Shown: positions 8,406-19,813 of the stretch, piece by piece
Layout: every line of letters starts with the position of its first letter
Position numbering within the stretch: the first letter of the stretch is position 1
NCBI RefSeq assembly: GCF_014199915.1
Contig: NZ_JACHOO010000001.1
Location: 434,001 to 498,000, forward strand
Direction: 5' to 3'
Origin: Prosthecomicrobium pneumaticum
GTDB taxonomy: Bacteria > Pseudomonadota > Alphaproteobacteria > Rhizobiales > Kaistiaceae
DNA length: 64,000 bases
The notes under the pieces: model-generated
Seen by the model: the letters and a program-made list of their open reading frames with translations, nothing else
Databases searched by the model: none
Told to the model about the DNA's origin: nothing
Program-made: the position numbers and the translations under genes

Positions 8406-9484
8406 TCGGGCTCGGCTGGATGGAGAAGCGAGGCGTCGCCATAGGAATAGAAGCGATAGCCGGTTTCGATCGCCTGCGCATAGGCGCTGCGCATCGTCTC
8501 GAGTCCGGAAAAGGCCGAGACGAGCATGAAGAGCGTCGAGCGCGGCAGGTGGAAGTTCGTCATCAGCAGGTCGACGGCGCGGAAGCGATAGCCGGGCGTG
8601 ATGAAGATGTCGGTGGCGCCACGGAAGGGCCGGATGATCCGGTCCTCACCCGCCGCGCTCTCGAGCAGCCGCAGCGAGGTCGTGCCGACGGCCACCACCC
8701 GCCCGCCGCGCGCCCGCACGGCGTTGAGCGCATCCGCCGTGGCGGCGTCGACCGTGCCGATCTCGGCGTGCATCCGGTGCGCGGCCGTGTCCTCCGCCTT
8801 CACCGGCAGGAAGGTACCCGCGCCGACATGCAGCGTCACGAAATGGCGCGACACGCCGCGCGCGTCGAGCCGGCCGAAGAGATCGTCGGTGAAATGGAGG
8901 CCCGCGGTCGGCGCGGCGACCGCGCCCTCCTCCCGGGCATAGATGGTCTGGTAGTCGCGCCGGTCCTCGCCGTCCTCCGGCCGCCGCGCCGCGATATAGG
9001 GCGGCAGCGGGATGTGGCCGACGGCGGCGATCGCGCCGTCGAGAGCGGGGCCGGCGAGATCGAAGGCGAGCAGCACATCGCCGCCCTCGCCCTTCTCGAT
9101 CACCGTTGCGGCCAACCCGGTGGCGAGGCAGGCCCGGTCGGCGGCCTCTCCGAACGTGATGCGGTCGCCGGGCTCGAGCTTCTTGCCGGGCCGTGCGAAG
9201 GCGCGCCAGCGGTCGGCCGCCTCGCGCATGTGGAGCGTGACGGCGATCCTCGCCGCGGCACCGTTCCGTACGCGCTCGCCGAAAAGCTGCGCCGGGATCA
9301 CCTTCGTATCGTTGAAGACGAGCGCATCGCCGGGCGCGAGAAGCTCCGGCAGGTCGCGGACGATCCGGTCTTCCGGCACGCTCCCGGGCCGCACGACGAG
9401 CAGACGCGCCGCATCACGCGGCCGCGCGGGGCGAAGCGCGATCCGGTCCTCGGGCAGGTCGAAGTCGAAAAGGTCGACGCGCAT
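8402..9484 (-). CDS. queA: S-adenosylmethionine:tRNA ribosyltransferase-isomerase (QueA)
   Basis: The 360-residue protein begins with the family start [11 protein letters not shown] and carries [10 protein letters not shown], Ala-Pro-Thr-Ala-Gly-Leu-His-Phe and Asn-Phe-His-Leu-Pro-Arg-Ser-Thr-Leu. QueA adds the ribosyl group of SAM to preQ1-34 in tRNA to make epoxyqueuosine, the step after Tgt. Its length is normal. A terminator lies between it and the upstream cyclophilin gene, so queA-tgt is probably its own unit. Confidence 0.96.
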   Translation of the reverse strand: MRVDLFDFDLPEDRIALRPARPRDAARLLVVRPGSVPEDRIVRDLPELLAPGDALVFNDTKVIPAQLFGERVRNGAAARIAVTLHMREAADRWRAFARPGKKLEPGDRITFGEAADRACLATGLAATVIEKGEGGDVLLAFDLAGPALDGAIAAVGHIPLPPYIAARRPEDGEDRRDYQTIYAREEGAVAAPTAGLHFTDDLFGRLDARGVSRHFVTLHVGAGTFLPVKAEDTAAHRMHAEIGTVDAATADALNAVRARGGRVVAVGTTSLRLLESAAGEDRIIRPFRGATDIFITPGYRFRAVDLLMTNFHLPRSTLFMLVSAFSGLETMRSAYAQAIETGYRFYSYGDASLLHPAEPE

Positions 9485-9497
9485 CGGTCCTCGAAGT

Positions 9498-9522
9498 GAA
9501 AAGGCGCGGCCGGAGCCGCGCC
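9498..9522 (-). terminator. Rho-independent terminator after ppiB
   Basis: On the minus strand an 8-bp stem (GGCGCGGC / GCCGCGCC) with a TCCG loop is followed by TTTTC. It lies 37 bases after the ppiB stop codon and just before the queA start, separating the two transcripts. Confidence 0.75.
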
Positions 9523-9558
9523 TCTCATAGTCGACGGCCGCTTCGGCCGCAAATCGGC

Positions 9559-10032
9559 TCAGGCCGCGTCGGCGGCGACCTTCATCGAGACGATGGCGTC
9601 CGGGTTCTTGACCGGCTCGCCGCGCTTGATCTTGTCGATCGCGTCCATGCCATCGACGACCTGGCCCCAGACCGTGTACTGGCCGTTGAGCCAGGGGCTG
9701 TCCTCGAAGCAGATGAAGAACTGGCTGTCGGCCGAATCCGGGTTCTGCGCGCGCGCCATCGAGGCGGTACCGCGGACATGCGGGGTGTTGGTGAACTCCG
9801 CCTTCAGCTTCTTGCCCGAGCCACCCATGCCGGTGCCGGTCGGGTCGCCCGTCTGGGCCATGAAGCCGTCGATGACGCGATGGAAGACGACGCCGTCGTA
9901 GAAGCCTTCGCGGGTGAGTTCCTTGATCCGCGCGACATGGTTGGGCGCGAGATCGGGCCGCAGCGCGATGGTGACGACGCCGTGCGCGGTCTCGAGAAGC
10001 AGCGTGTTTTCGGGATCGTTGATTTCGGCCAT
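9559..10032 (-). CDS. ppiB: Cytoplasmic cyclophilin-type peptidyl-prolyl isomerase
   Basis: The 157-residue single-domain cyclophilin has [15 protein letters not shown] (catalytic Arg included), Ser-Gln-Phe-Phe-Ile and Tyr-Thr-Val-Trp-Gly-Gln-Val. No signal peptide is present, so it acts in the cytoplasm as a proline cis-trans isomerase. It follows a second, exported cyclophilin gene on the same strand, spaced 116 bases, a tandem arrangement common in Rhizobiales. Confidence 0.93.
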   Translation of the reverse strand: MAEINDPENTLLLETAHGVVTIALRPDLAPNHVARIKELTREGFYDGVVFHRVIDGFMAQTGDPTGTGMGGSGKKLKAEFTNTPHVRGTASMARAQNPDSADSQFFICFEDSPWLNGQYTVWGQVVDGMDAIDKIKRGEPVKNPDAIVSMKVAADAA

Positions 10033-10148
10033 TGAGGGGGCCTCCTCGTGTCTCTTCGGGGGCGGCGGTCCGTCACCCGCCGGTCTTTAGGGATCGGCAC
10101 GCCGATCCCGGGGGCAGCGCGCTTTTCCACGCGCCATCGCACGACGCC

Positions 10149-10694
10149 CTACTTGGCGTCCGCGGCGACCTGCATCCTGATGATCTTGTCGGGGTCGGCC
10201 GGCGGCTCGCCCTTGGCGATCCGGTCGACGAATTCCATGCCCGAGACGACCTCGCCCCAGACGGTATACTGGCCGTCGAGGAATCCGCCATCGGCGAACA
10301 TGATGAAGAACTGCGAATTGGCCGAGTTCGGGTCCTGCGTCCGCGCCATGCCGAGCGTGCCGCGCGCGAAATGAGCGTTGGAGAACTCGGCCGGCAGGTT
10401 CGGCTCGTCCGAACCGCCCATGCCCGTGCCGGTCGGGTCGCCGGTCTGCGCCATGAAGCCGTCGATGACCCGGTGGAAGGTCAGTCCGTCATAGAAGCCG
10501 GCCCGCGTCAGCTTCTTGATCTGCGCGACGTGCTTGGGTGCGAGATCGGGCCGCAGCTGGATGACGACGCGACCGTCCTTCAGATCGAGATAGAGCGTGT
10601 TCTGCGGATCGAGCTTCTGGGCCTGCGCCGGCAGGGCGGCGGCAAGCGGCAGCGCGACGAAGAGGGCGGCGATCAGGCCGAACAGGCGGTTCAA
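10149..10694 (-). CDS. ppiA: Periplasmic cyclophilin-type peptidyl-prolyl isomerase
   Basis: The 181-residue protein is a paralogue of the next gene with an added signal peptide (a hydrophobic run ending Leu-Pro-Ala-Gln-Ala-Gln, cleavage near residue 26). The core motifs Phe-His-Arg-Val-Ile-Asp-Gly-Phe and Ser-Gln-Phe-Phe-Ile-Met are intact. It should catalyse proline isomerisation of exported proteins. It lies 39 bases after coaD on the same strand, so the two are probably co-transcribed. Confidence 0.92.
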   Translation of the reverse strand: MNRLFGLIAALFVALPLAAALPAQAQKLDPQNTLYLDLKDGRVVIQLRPDLAPKHVAQIKKLTRAGFYDGLTFHRVIDGFMAQTGDPTGTGMGGSDEPNLPAEFSNAHFARGTLGMARTQDPNSANSQFFIMFADGGFLDGQYTVWGEVVSGMEFVDRIAKGEPPADPDKIIRMQVAADAK

Positions 10695-10733
10695 AGCGGC
10701 GTCTCCTAACGGGCGCCCATCGGCGCGGGCGCT

Positions 10734-11228
10734 TCAGGAACGGAACTTTTGTGTCAGCTTTCGGGCGACGACGACCGGCACGAAGGCCGCGACGTCGCCG
10801 CCCATCTTGGCGATCTGCCGGACGAGCGTGCCCGTGACGTGGCGCACCGCGGGCGATGCGGGCAGAAAGACCGTCCGGATCTCGGGTGCCAGTTCGCCAT
10901 TCATGCCGGCGAGCTGCATCTCGTAATCGAAGTCCGTCCCGTCGCGCAGGCCCCGGATCATCAGCGTCGCGCCCGCCGCGCGAGCGGCCTCGACCGCCAG
11001 CCCGTCGAAGGCGACAACCTCGACACGGCCCGCGGCCCCGTCGATCGTCGCCGCCACCGCCTCGATCAGCGCGACCCGCTCCTCGAAGGTCAGCACGGGC
11101 GTCTTGCCGGGATGGACGCCGATCGCGACGACCAGCCGGTCGGCGAGCGCGAGCGCCCGGGCGATCACATCGAGATGGCCGTTGGTCGGAGGGTCGAACG
11201 ACCCCGGATAGAAGGCGATGCGCGTCAT
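10734..11228 (-). CDS. coaD: Phosphopantetheine adenylyltransferase (CoaD)
   Basis: The 164-residue protein starts [18 protein letters not shown], the nucleotidyltransferase T/HxGH signature of CoaD, which makes dephospho-CoA from phosphopantetheine. An in-frame upstream start at 11339 would add 37 residues unlike the family, so 11228 is chosen. The C-terminal substrate loop reads Val-Thr-Gly-Thr-Leu-Val-Arg instead of the commoner Ile-Ser-Ser-x-x-Val-Arg, a mild variation. Confidence 0.94.
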   Translation of the reverse strand: MTRIAFYPGSFDPPTNGHLDVIARALALADRLVVAIGVHPGKTPVLTFEERVALIEAVAATIDGAAGRVEVVAFDGLAVEAARAAGATLMIRGLRDGTDFDYEMQLAGMNGELAPEIRTVFLPASPAVRHVTGTLVRQIAKMGGDVAAFVPVVVARKLTQKFRS

Positions 11229-11455
11229 CGAAAAGGTCCCGCTCCGGTCCGTCCTATCGGGCCGCGCGCGCCGCGGCAAGCCGCCGTTCACACAAGAGTG
11301 ACGCAGCGTTCGGATGGGGCTCATGGGAACCTCGCGCAAGCCTCACCATTTATCCGTCAGATGAACCGCAGATGAACGCGCCGGACCAGAAACGTTCAGA
11401 CTGCACCGCGTAAGCTTGTTTCAAGTTTGATCGGAAAGGCATTCAGGAGGATCGC

Positions 11456-11680
11456 ATGTCGATCTGGTTGCACTCCAGCATCCTCGCTGTCGCCGGCGTC
11501 GCCACCGTGGCCGTCGGAATCGCCAGCGCCGCCGTCTATTCCGATCTCGGCGGAGCGGCCAAGAAGGCCGACCGTCTTCACATCGAGCAGCAGGCCGACG
11601 ATATCCGCTACGTCACGGTCGAGCACCGCCAGGAAGGCGTCTCGGTCCTGACCCGCGTGCCGGTTGCCTCGGCCGAATAA
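11456..11680 (+). CDS. Small exported or membrane-anchored protein, unknown
   Basis: The 74-residue product has one N-terminal hydrophobic segment (residues 6-28) followed by a charged tail of about 45 residues (Leu-His-Ile-Glu-Gln-Gln-Ala-Asp-Asp). A very good ribosome binding site (AGGAGG) ends six bases before the ATG, and a strong terminator lies 31 bases after the stop codon, so this is a real, separately transcribed gene. I do not recognise a family. Confidence 0.7.
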   Translation: MSIWLHSSILAVAGVATVAVGIASAAVYSDLGGAAKKADRLHIEQQADDIRYVTVEHRQEGVSVLTRVPVASAE

Positions 11681-11711
11681 TCCCCTCGTCCATCCCTCCC
11701 CCGGAAAAACT

Positions 11712-11739
11712 GACGCCGGCCTTTGGCCGGCGTCTTTTT
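11712..11739. terminator. Bidirectional rho-independent terminator
   Basis: A perfect 10-bp stem (GACGCCGGCC / GGCCGGCGTC) with a TTT loop is followed by TTTTT on the plus strand and, on the minus strand, by an A-G then TTTTT. It can end both the small plus-strand gene and convergent gyrA. Confidence 0.93.
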
Positions 11740-11759
11740 GTTCGGCGGGAGATGGCGAC

Positions 11760-14522
<2,763 letters not shown>

Positions 14523-14730
14523 CTTCTTTTCCGGGAATCAGTTCTCGATGACGCCGACCTTAGGCGCCCGGTGTGGCAGCATCAAGGAAATGGCCGGATT
14601 CGAAGAACAATCAACAGCATTTGGATGAGTTTCCGCAGCGGATTCCGGTTCGGGACAGGATGGCTCTGGCGCCGGCGCCCGCCGCCTGCCAACATGCGGG
14701 CGGACGCATGGTCCTCTCGCGCGAAGCCCG

Positions 14731-15375
14731 ATGGCGGATTACCTGCTCAATGCCCTCGTCACATTGCTCGTGACGATCGATCCGATCGGGCTCGCCCCGA
14801 TTTTTCTGGCGCTGACCAGCGGCATGACGGCCGGACAGCGCCGCGACGTTGCCCTGCGCGCCGCGATCATCGCCGGGCTCGTCCTCTTCGTCTTCGCGAT
14901 CGCCGGCGAGGGCGTGCTCACCCTGCTCGGCATCTCCATTCCCGCCTTCCGCATCGCCGGCGGCCTGCTCCTGTTCTGGATCGCCTTCGAGATGGTCTTC
15001 GAGCGCCGCGACGGCCGCAAGAAGAAGAGCGCGGAGAAGGCCCTCGCCGAGGATCAGGCCCTCGGCATCGAGGATGTCCGCCACATCGCCGTCTTTCCGC
15101 TCGCCATTCCGCTCATTTCCGGACCCGGCGCGATCTCGGCGACCATCCTGCTCGCGGCCTCGGCGCCCACTTTCGTCGAGCTGGTCCTGCTGCTCGTGAT
15201 CATCGCCCTCTTGATTGCGACATGCGTTCTCGTCTTCCTCGGGGCCAATCGGCTCGACCGATTGCTGGGCGACACCGGGCGGACGGTTCTGACCCGCCTG
15301 CTCGGCGTGCTGCTCGCCGCCCTCTCGGTGCAGTTCGTCGCCGACGGCGTGCGGGCCTTCGTCGTTGCGAGTTGA
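14731..15375 (+). CDS. MarC family integral membrane protein
   Basis: The 214-residue, six-helix protein matches the MarC/UPF0056 family: Ile-Asp-Pro-Ile-Gly-Leu-Ala-Pro-Ile-Phe near the start, Phe-Arg-Ile-Ala-Gly-Gly-Leu-Leu-Leu-Phe in the middle, and Phe-Pro-Leu-Ala-Ile-Pro-Leu-Ile-Ser-Gly-Pro-Gly-Ala-Ile. A Lys/Arg-rich cytoplasmic loop sits between halves. The function of the family is not settled; early links to multidrug resistance were not confirmed. It is divergent from gyrA, with about 200 bases between the starts, and a CYTH-CHAD gene follows after 9 bases, suggesting co-transcription. Confidence 0.88.
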   Translation: MADYLLNALVTLLVTIDPIGLAPIFLALTSGMTAGQRRDVALRAAIIAGLVLFVFAIAGEGVLTLLGISIPAFRIAGGLLLFWIAFEMVFERRDGRKKKSAEKALAEDQALGIEDVRHIAVFPLAIPLISGPGAISATILLAASAPTFVELVLLLVIIALLIATCVLVFLGANRLDRLLGDTGRTVLTRLLGVLLAALSVQFVADGVRAFVVAS

Positions 15376-15384
15376 GATGAGACC

Positions 15385-16962
15385 ATGAACGACCTCGCCT
15401 TTCCCGGCCCGCGGACCGAACAGGGCATCGCGCCGCCCCCCATCGAGGTCGAGATCAAGCTGACCGGTTCGGCCGAAGCGATCGCCGGCGCGATCCGTTC
15501 CCCGGCAATCGCAAGCCGGGCGCGCAATCGCGGTGTCTTCCGCCGTCTCGAGGCGACCTATTTCGACGCGCCGGACCACAGGCTGCGCCGCGCCGGCCTC
15601 ACCTATCGCATCCGCCGGTCCGGCGGCCGGCTGACCGCGACGGTGAAGCAGGAACTCGATATCCCGGAGGCGCTGGCCGGCCGGGCGGAGTGGGAGGCGT
15701 CGGTCGAGAGCGCGGCACCCGATCCCGCTCTTTTGCCGCAGGACGCCGCCGATGCCGTGCGCAAGGCGCTCGCCGGCGCGCCGCTGTTCGCTTCGGTCGC
15801 CACCCGCATCCGCCGCCACGCGATCCGGCTCGACGTCGACGGCGCCCTGCTCGAACTCGCACACGATGAAGGGCTCATCGCGGCGGAGGGGCGGTCCACG
15901 ACGCTGCACGAGATCGAACTGGAACTGCTCGCCGGCGGCGCGGAGCATCTGATCGGCCTCGCCCGCGATCTGGTCGAGACGCACGGCCTGTGCGTCGGCC
16001 ACATGAGCAAGGCCGAGCGGGGCTTCCTGCTGCTCGGTTCCGGGGTGCCGATCGTCAAGGCGGAGCGGCCGGCGCTCGATCCGGCGATGAAGCTCGACGA
16101 CGCGATCGCCACCGTGCTCGGCGCGGCCGCCCGCCATGTCGCCGGCAATCTCAAGGCGGCCGAGGCGGGTCTGCAGGTGGAGGTGATCCACCAGACGCGG
16201 GTGTCGCTCCGCCGGCTGCGCTCGATCTGCGGCCTGATGCGGCGGATCGCGCCGGCCCCGGTGTTCCGGCGTCTGGCGGACGAGGGCAAGGCGCTCGCCG
16301 GTGCGCTCGGCCGGGCGCGCGACATCGACGTGTTCCTCGCCGAGAGCCTCGCCACCGCCGAGCCGAACGACGCCGCACGGATCGATTTTGCGGGGCTGAA
16401 GGCGGTGGCGGAGGCCGAGCGCCGCACCGCCTATGAGGGCGCGCGCGCCGCGCTCGACGGACCGAGCGCCAGCCGTCTCCATCTCGCTTTGCTCGACACG
16501 CTGGTGCGGCGCTCCTGGCGGGAGGATCTGCCCCCTGTCGAGGGCGCCCGGCTGAACGAAGCTGCGGCGGGCGCCGCGGCCGACCTGCTCGACCGCCTCG
16601 CGAAGCAGGTCCGCCGGCGGGGACGGCGGCTGAAGACGCTGCCGGCTCCGGAGCGGCACGAACTGCGGATCACGGTGAAGAAGCTCAACTATGCCGTCGA
16701 CCTGCTCGCCAACCTCTTCGAGGGCTCGGGCAAGCTGCGCCGTTACCAGAACGCGCTCGCCGGGCTGCAGCAGGCGCTCGGCCGGGCAAACGACAGCGCG
16801 GTGCTGCCGCAGCTCCTCGATTCCCTGACCACGGGCGCCGCGCCGGACCTCGTCCGCGCCGCGGCCTATCTCGAAGGCTGGCGGGCGCGCGACGACCACG
16901 ACACCGAGCAGGACATCCGCAAGGCCTGGCGGCGCTTCCGGTCGGTCGAGCCGTTCTGGTAG
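15385..16962 (+). CDS. CYTH-CHAD domain protein (inorganic triphosphatase-like)
   Basis: The 525-residue protein joins a CYTH triphosphate-tunnel domain (Ile-Glu-Val-Glu-Ile-Lys-Leu-Thr at about residues 13-20, the ExExK signature) to a His-rich helical CHAD domain (about 225-520, with His-Gln-Thr-Arg-Val-Ser-Leu-Arg-Arg-Leu-Arg and a second His-Glu-Leu-Arg-Ile-Thr-Val-Lys-Lys-Leu). In characterised relatives CYTH hydrolyses inorganic triphosphate and CHAD binds polyphosphate, so a role in polyphosphate metabolism is likely. It follows marC by 9 bases and converges on the DUF2306 gene. Confidence 0.88.
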   Translation: MNDLAFPGPRTEQGIAPPPIEVEIKLTGSAEAIAGAIRSPAIASRARNRGVFRRLEATYFDAPDHRLRRAGLTYRIRRSGGRLTATVKQELDIPEALAGRAEWEASVESAAPDPALLPQDAADAVRKALAGAPLFASVATRIRRHAIRLDVDGALLELAHDEGLIAAEGRSTTLHEIELELLAGGAEHLIGLARDLVETHGLCVGHMSKAERGFLLLGSGVPIVKAERPALDPAMKLDDAIATVLGAAARHVAGNLKAAEAGLQVEVIHQTRVSLRRLRSICGLMRRIAPAPVFRRLADEGKALAGALGRARDIDVFLAESLATAEPNDAARIDFAGLKAVAEAERRTAYEGARAALDGPSASRLHLALLDTLVRRSWREDLPPVEGARLNEAAAGAAADLLDRLAKQVRRRGRRLKTLPAPERHELRITVKKLNYAVDLLANLFEGSGKLRRYQNALAGLQQALGRANDSAVLPQLLDSLTTGAAPDLVRAAAYLEGWRARDDHDTEQDIRKAWRRFRSVEPFW

Positions 16963-16966
16963 CGTC

Positions 16967-17365
16967 TCAGCCGCCGAAGACGACGGCGTGCATGATCCGG
17001 CCGGGCAGCAGGGTGAACCCGCCGGCAATGACGAGCCCGCCGACGAAGATGCCGATCATCGCATTGCGATGGCTGCGCACCGCGTGGCGGCGCGCGGCAT
17101 AGACCGCGGCCGCAAGCCCAAAGAGCGTGCCGATCGACAGGAGATGGATGGGGCTCCATGGCCCCCACAGCCGGATCTCGTGCACGAAGAACGAAGACAG
17201 CGCCACGAACGCCATGATCGCCACCCAGAGCCAGCCGAGCAGCCGATGCGGCACCGTGCCCTTGGGAGCGACGATCTGGACGAGGCCGAGCGCGAAGGCG
17301 GCAAGCGCCGCGATGGCGTGCAGCACGACCGGGCCGGGCGAAGCGAACAGCGGCGCGAACGACAT
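16967..17365 (-). CDS. DUF2306-like four-helix membrane protein
   Basis: The 132-residue protein has four hydrophobic helices with His-Ala near the first, Pro-His-Arg-Leu-Leu-Gly-Trp-Leu-Trp before the second and Ser-His-Arg-Asn-Ala-Met at the last, a pattern of DUF2306 proteins (function unknown, possibly haem/quinone-type membrane proteins given conserved His). The ATG at 17365 has a GGGGGG ribosome binding site; longer in-frame starts add an unrelated Arg-rich tail. A 19-bp palindrome lies 33 bases upstream and probably controls it. Confidence 0.72.
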   Translation of the reverse strand: MSFAPLFASPGPVVLHAIAALAAFALGLVQIVAPKGTVPHRLLGWLWVAIMAFVALSSFFVHEIRLWGPWSPIHLLSIGTLFGLAAAVYAARRHAVRSHRNAMIGIFVGGLVIAGGFTLLPGRIMHAVVFGG

Positions 17366-17397
17366 CACGGCCCCCCAATCTGGACGAGATCGACAAT

Positions 17398-17416
17398 AAC
17401 CGTTCACTGAACAGTT
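17398..17416. promoter_or_regulatory. 19-bp palindromic operator candidate
   Basis: The sequence AACCGTTCACTGAACAGTT is a near-perfect dyad (AAC-N-GTTCA-N-TGAAC-N-GTT) lying 33 bases before the DUF2306 start codon. Its size and symmetry resemble TetR-family operators; that family assignment is inference. Confidence 0.55.
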
Positions 17417-17559
17417 TGGAAGGGGTGGCGTTTCGGTCGGGATATCGCGGCCCCTCGTGGGCGCGCCGCGACACATCCGTAAGGGCCGCCCGGCAGGCGC
17501 GCCGCAACGCCAACGCTCACGCCCGGAGCGGCCGCACCGAGCGCCCCGGCGGCCTTCGT

Positions 17560-17841
17560 CTACTCGCCGTAACCGTGGTCGGCGCCGCCGATCGTCGCGC
17601 CGTCGGGCGCCATCTTGCGCCAGCCTTCGAGCGGCTTCAGCCTGCCCTCGGGCGTGTGGCGCCACGCCTCGTAGCGGGCGACCAATTCGCCGGCCGGCCC
17701 GATCTCTTCATACGTCCAGCTCTCCCGCTGTCCAACGGCGCCCGCCGCGGCGCGCTTGCCATGCGCGGTCTCGCGCAGCGTGTGGGCCTCCGGCACGCTG
17801 AAGCGCACCCTCACGACATCGAGCGTTCCCTGATCCGACAT
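17560..17841 (-). CDS. Small conserved-looking protein, unknown
   Basis: The 93-residue soluble protein starts Met-Ser-Asp-Gln-Gly with a strong GGAGGGAGG ribosome binding site before the ATG at 17841; a longer frame to 17913 lacks one. It contains Arg-Glu-Ser-Trp-Thr-Tyr-Glu-Glu-Ile and Tyr-Glu-Ala-Trp-Arg-His-Thr-Pro-Glu-Gly and ends Tyr-Gly-Glu. I do not recognise a domain. The aromatic-rich body and the good start make a real gene likely. Confidence 0.6.
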   Translation of the reverse strand: MSDQGTLDVVRVRFSVPEAHTLRETAHGKRAAAGAVGQRESWTYEEIGPAGELVARYEAWRHTPEGRLKPLEGWRKMAPDGATIGGADHGYGE

Positions 17842-18001
17842 GCCAACCTCCCTCCGCGTCGTATCGAGGCCGAAACGACCGTCCTGCAGGCCGAGCAGGC
17901 GCTCAGGCCGCATAACGATCCTTCCTTAGTTCGGCCTTGGGCCGGCGATCGAACGCGCCCGTCTCCTCCCGGCGCGCGATGCGGCTCGACCCTCGGGCGT
18001 T

Positions 18002-18223
18002 CTACTCTGCGGCGATCGGAAGCTCGCTTCCGGAGCCGAAGGCCACCCAGTCGATCACAGGCATGATGGCACGATCGTAATGCTGACGATCCGTTGGGGA
18101 CAGGGCCCCCGCGCCCCGCTCGATAACGGTCCGCAGAATACGGTCGGATTCTCCGTCCGGCCGCAGCGCCCCTTCCTCGATGAGTTGCTGCCGGATCTCT
18201 CCGAGAATGATTCGTCTCGACAT
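18002..18223 (-). CDS. Small hypothetical protein
   Basis: The 73-residue protein (starts Met-Ser-Arg-Arg-Ile-Ile-Leu-Gly) is predicted helical, with charged residues spread evenly and no membrane segment. GGGGGCAG precedes the ATG by a few bases. It sits alone between two minus-strand genes, with 160 bases downstream and 245 upstream. The upstream gap holds a TTCCAAATTGGAA palindrome. No family is recognised. Confidence 0.5.
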   Translation of the reverse strand: MSRRIILGEIRQQLIEEGALRPDGESDRILRTVIERGAGALSPTDRQHYDRAIMPVIDWVAFGSGSELPIAAE

Positions 18224-18364
18224 AGCTGCCCCCAGCCCTGCCCCACGAGCCGATCACGGCGTCATGCCGAACCGCGCAAGCCCAAGGAGCCGCCGCCGGT
18301 TCAAGACCCGATCGACACCTTCAGCCTAGTCCGGACGTCGAATGTGATGCAACGCCGAAATTCA

Positions 18365-18377
18365 TTCCAAATTGGAA
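18365..18377. promoter_or_regulatory. TTCCAA-A-TTGGAA palindrome
   Basis: A 13-bp palindrome with 6-bp arms sits in an unusually A/T-rich patch of an intergenic region, 142 bases before the start of the 73-residue minus-strand gene. The plus strand running out of it reads GGAAC, 16 nt, CGTT (18374-18398), the spacing of promoters read by EcfG-type general-stress sigma factors, but no plus-strand gene follows. Confidence 0.35.
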
Positions 18378-18468
18378 CTTTTCGCCCCGGCGTGCGTTTC
18401 GCGCCTCCGAATCGACTTATCGGAGTATGGCTCGGGCTTGCACGCCGGTCTTACGGACGGGCGGACGG

Positions 18469-19131
18469 TCAGTGGAAGGCGCTCGCGATCAGGAACAGCG
18501 CTGTCTTCAAGAGCGCCAAGAACACGCCCCAGACGAGGAGAACGGCCGCGATCGCCGCGACGAAGCCGGCGAGGATCCAGAACCCGTCGCGCTCCAGAAT
18601 ACCGAGCGAGAACAGCGAAACCGCCAGCGCCGGCAGCATGTTGCCGAGCGGGATCGGCAGGAACAGGATAACCGCCAGAAGGAAGCAGACGACGCCCACC
18701 AGCTGCTCGACGGGCGGACGGACGAGCACGCCGGCGCGGGGCCGCAAGAGGCGCTCCCCCTTCTGAAGCCAGGGCACTACCCGGCGCGTCAGCGCGGCGA
18801 AGTCGCGCCGCGCCATCGACCGCGCGGCGATCACGCGCGGCAGCCAGGGCGGAAGGCCGAGCGCGAGCTGGGCCGCCAGAAAAATGAGCGGTGCGCCGAG
18901 GATCGCCGAGGTGCCCGGCGGGGTCGGCAGGATGTTCGGAAAGGCGAAGATGAAGAGCAGCGCGCCGAGCGCCCGCTCCTGCGTCGCGACAAGAATGTCG
19001 CCGACCGAAATCCGCGCGCGGCTCTCATCCTCCGCGAGACCGATCAGGAGGTCGGAGAGACGGCGCCGCACCACGGCGGAGCTCGCCGGCACCAGGGCGG
19101 ACGCCGTGGGGCGCGTGTCGTCAACCGGCAT
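18469..19131 (-). CDS. ExoD family exopolysaccharide protein
   Basis: The 220-residue protein has the ExoD pattern: a soluble helical N-terminus (Leu-Ser-Asp-Leu-Leu to Gln-Glu-Arg-Ala, about residues 25-55), then Phe-Ile-Phe-Ala-Phe-Pro-Asn-Ile-Leu-Pro-Thr-Pro-Pro-Gly-Thr and four to five hydrophobic helices. ExoD was first described in Sinorhizobium as affecting exopolysaccharide and alkali tolerance; its biochemical role is unknown. The start at 19131 has GAAGG upstream. Confidence 0.82.
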   Translation of the reverse strand: MPVDDTRPTASALVPASSAVVRRRLSDLLIGLAEDESRARISVGDILVATQERALGALLFIFAFPNILPTPPGTSAILGAPLIFLAAQLALGLPPWLPRVIAARSMARRDFAALTRRVVPWLQKGERLLRPRAGVLVRPPVEQLVGVVCFLLAVILFLPIPLGNMLPALAVSLFSLGILERDGFWILAGFVAAIAAVLLVWGVFLALLKTALFLIASAFH

Positions 19132-19229
19132 AAGAACCTTCGGATATGCTCGGACCGGCACGGCCATAGCTGCACGCGCCGACGGGGGCGAGCTGGCGCC
19201 CGCCCCCGTCCAGCGTCTGGGATCGCGGA

Positions 19230-19790
19230 TCAGAGCTCTTCGTCGCCGCCGAAGAAGCCATCGAAGAAGCCGCCTTCCTCTTCGGCCGCGGGGGCGGCCT
19301 CGGGCTCGGCGGTCTCCGCGGCAGAGGGTTCTGCGGCGTTCGCCTCTCCTCCGGAGAACATGCCAGCGATCGCGTTGCCGAGCAACACACCGCCCGCGAC
19401 ACCCATCGCGGTCTGGGCAGCGCCGGCGAGGAAGCCGCCTCCGCCGCGTGCCGTCACGGGAGGTTCGTCGGCCGCCGCGCGCGGCGCCACCCTGGCGGAC
19501 AGCGGCGCCGGCGCCGGCCGGCCGCCGCCGAACAGGCTCGAGAACAGCCCGCCCGCGGCGGGCCGCTCCGAGACCTGCCGCTCGAGGGCGGCGATCCGCT
19601 CTTCCGCGTCCCGCAGCGCGACGTCCTGCATGACGATGGTCTGCGCCATCAGATAGGGCGCGGCGGGCTGCCGCGCGACGCACTCGCCGATCAACGCCTC
19701 GGCATCGGCATCGCGCGGCGCCGACTGCCGCTCGACCGCCTCGAGCCGCGCGAACAACCCCTCGATCGCCTGCCGGTCCTGATTGTCCAT
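19230..19790 (-). CDS. DUF2076 family protein
   Basis: The 186-residue protein begins Met-Asp-Asn-Gln-Asp-Arg-Gln-Ala-Ile-Glu-Gly-Leu-Phe, with a coiled-coil N-terminal half. A Gly-rich hydrophobic segment follows (Phe-Leu-Ala-Gly-Ala-Ala-Gln-Thr-Ala-Met-Gly, about 120-143), then an acidic Ala/Glu tail ending Phe-Phe-Gly-Gly-Asp-Glu-Glu-Leu, the usual DUF2076 layout. The function is unknown. An AGGAGGAGA ribosome binding site supports the start. It follows the Bax-inhibitor-like gene by 23 bases, so they are probably one transcript. Confidence 0.82.
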   Translation of the reverse strand: MDNQDRQAIEGLFARLEAVERQSAPRDADAEALIGECVARQPAAPYLMAQTIVMQDVALRDAEERIAALERQVSERPAAGGLFSSLFGGGRPAPAPLSARVAPRAAADEPPVTARGGGGFLAGAAQTAMGVAGGVLLGNAIAGMFSGGEANAAEPSAAETAEPEAAPAAEEEGGFFDGFFGGDEEL

Positions 19791-19813
19791 GGTCGTCTCT
19801 CCTCCTCGCCCGA

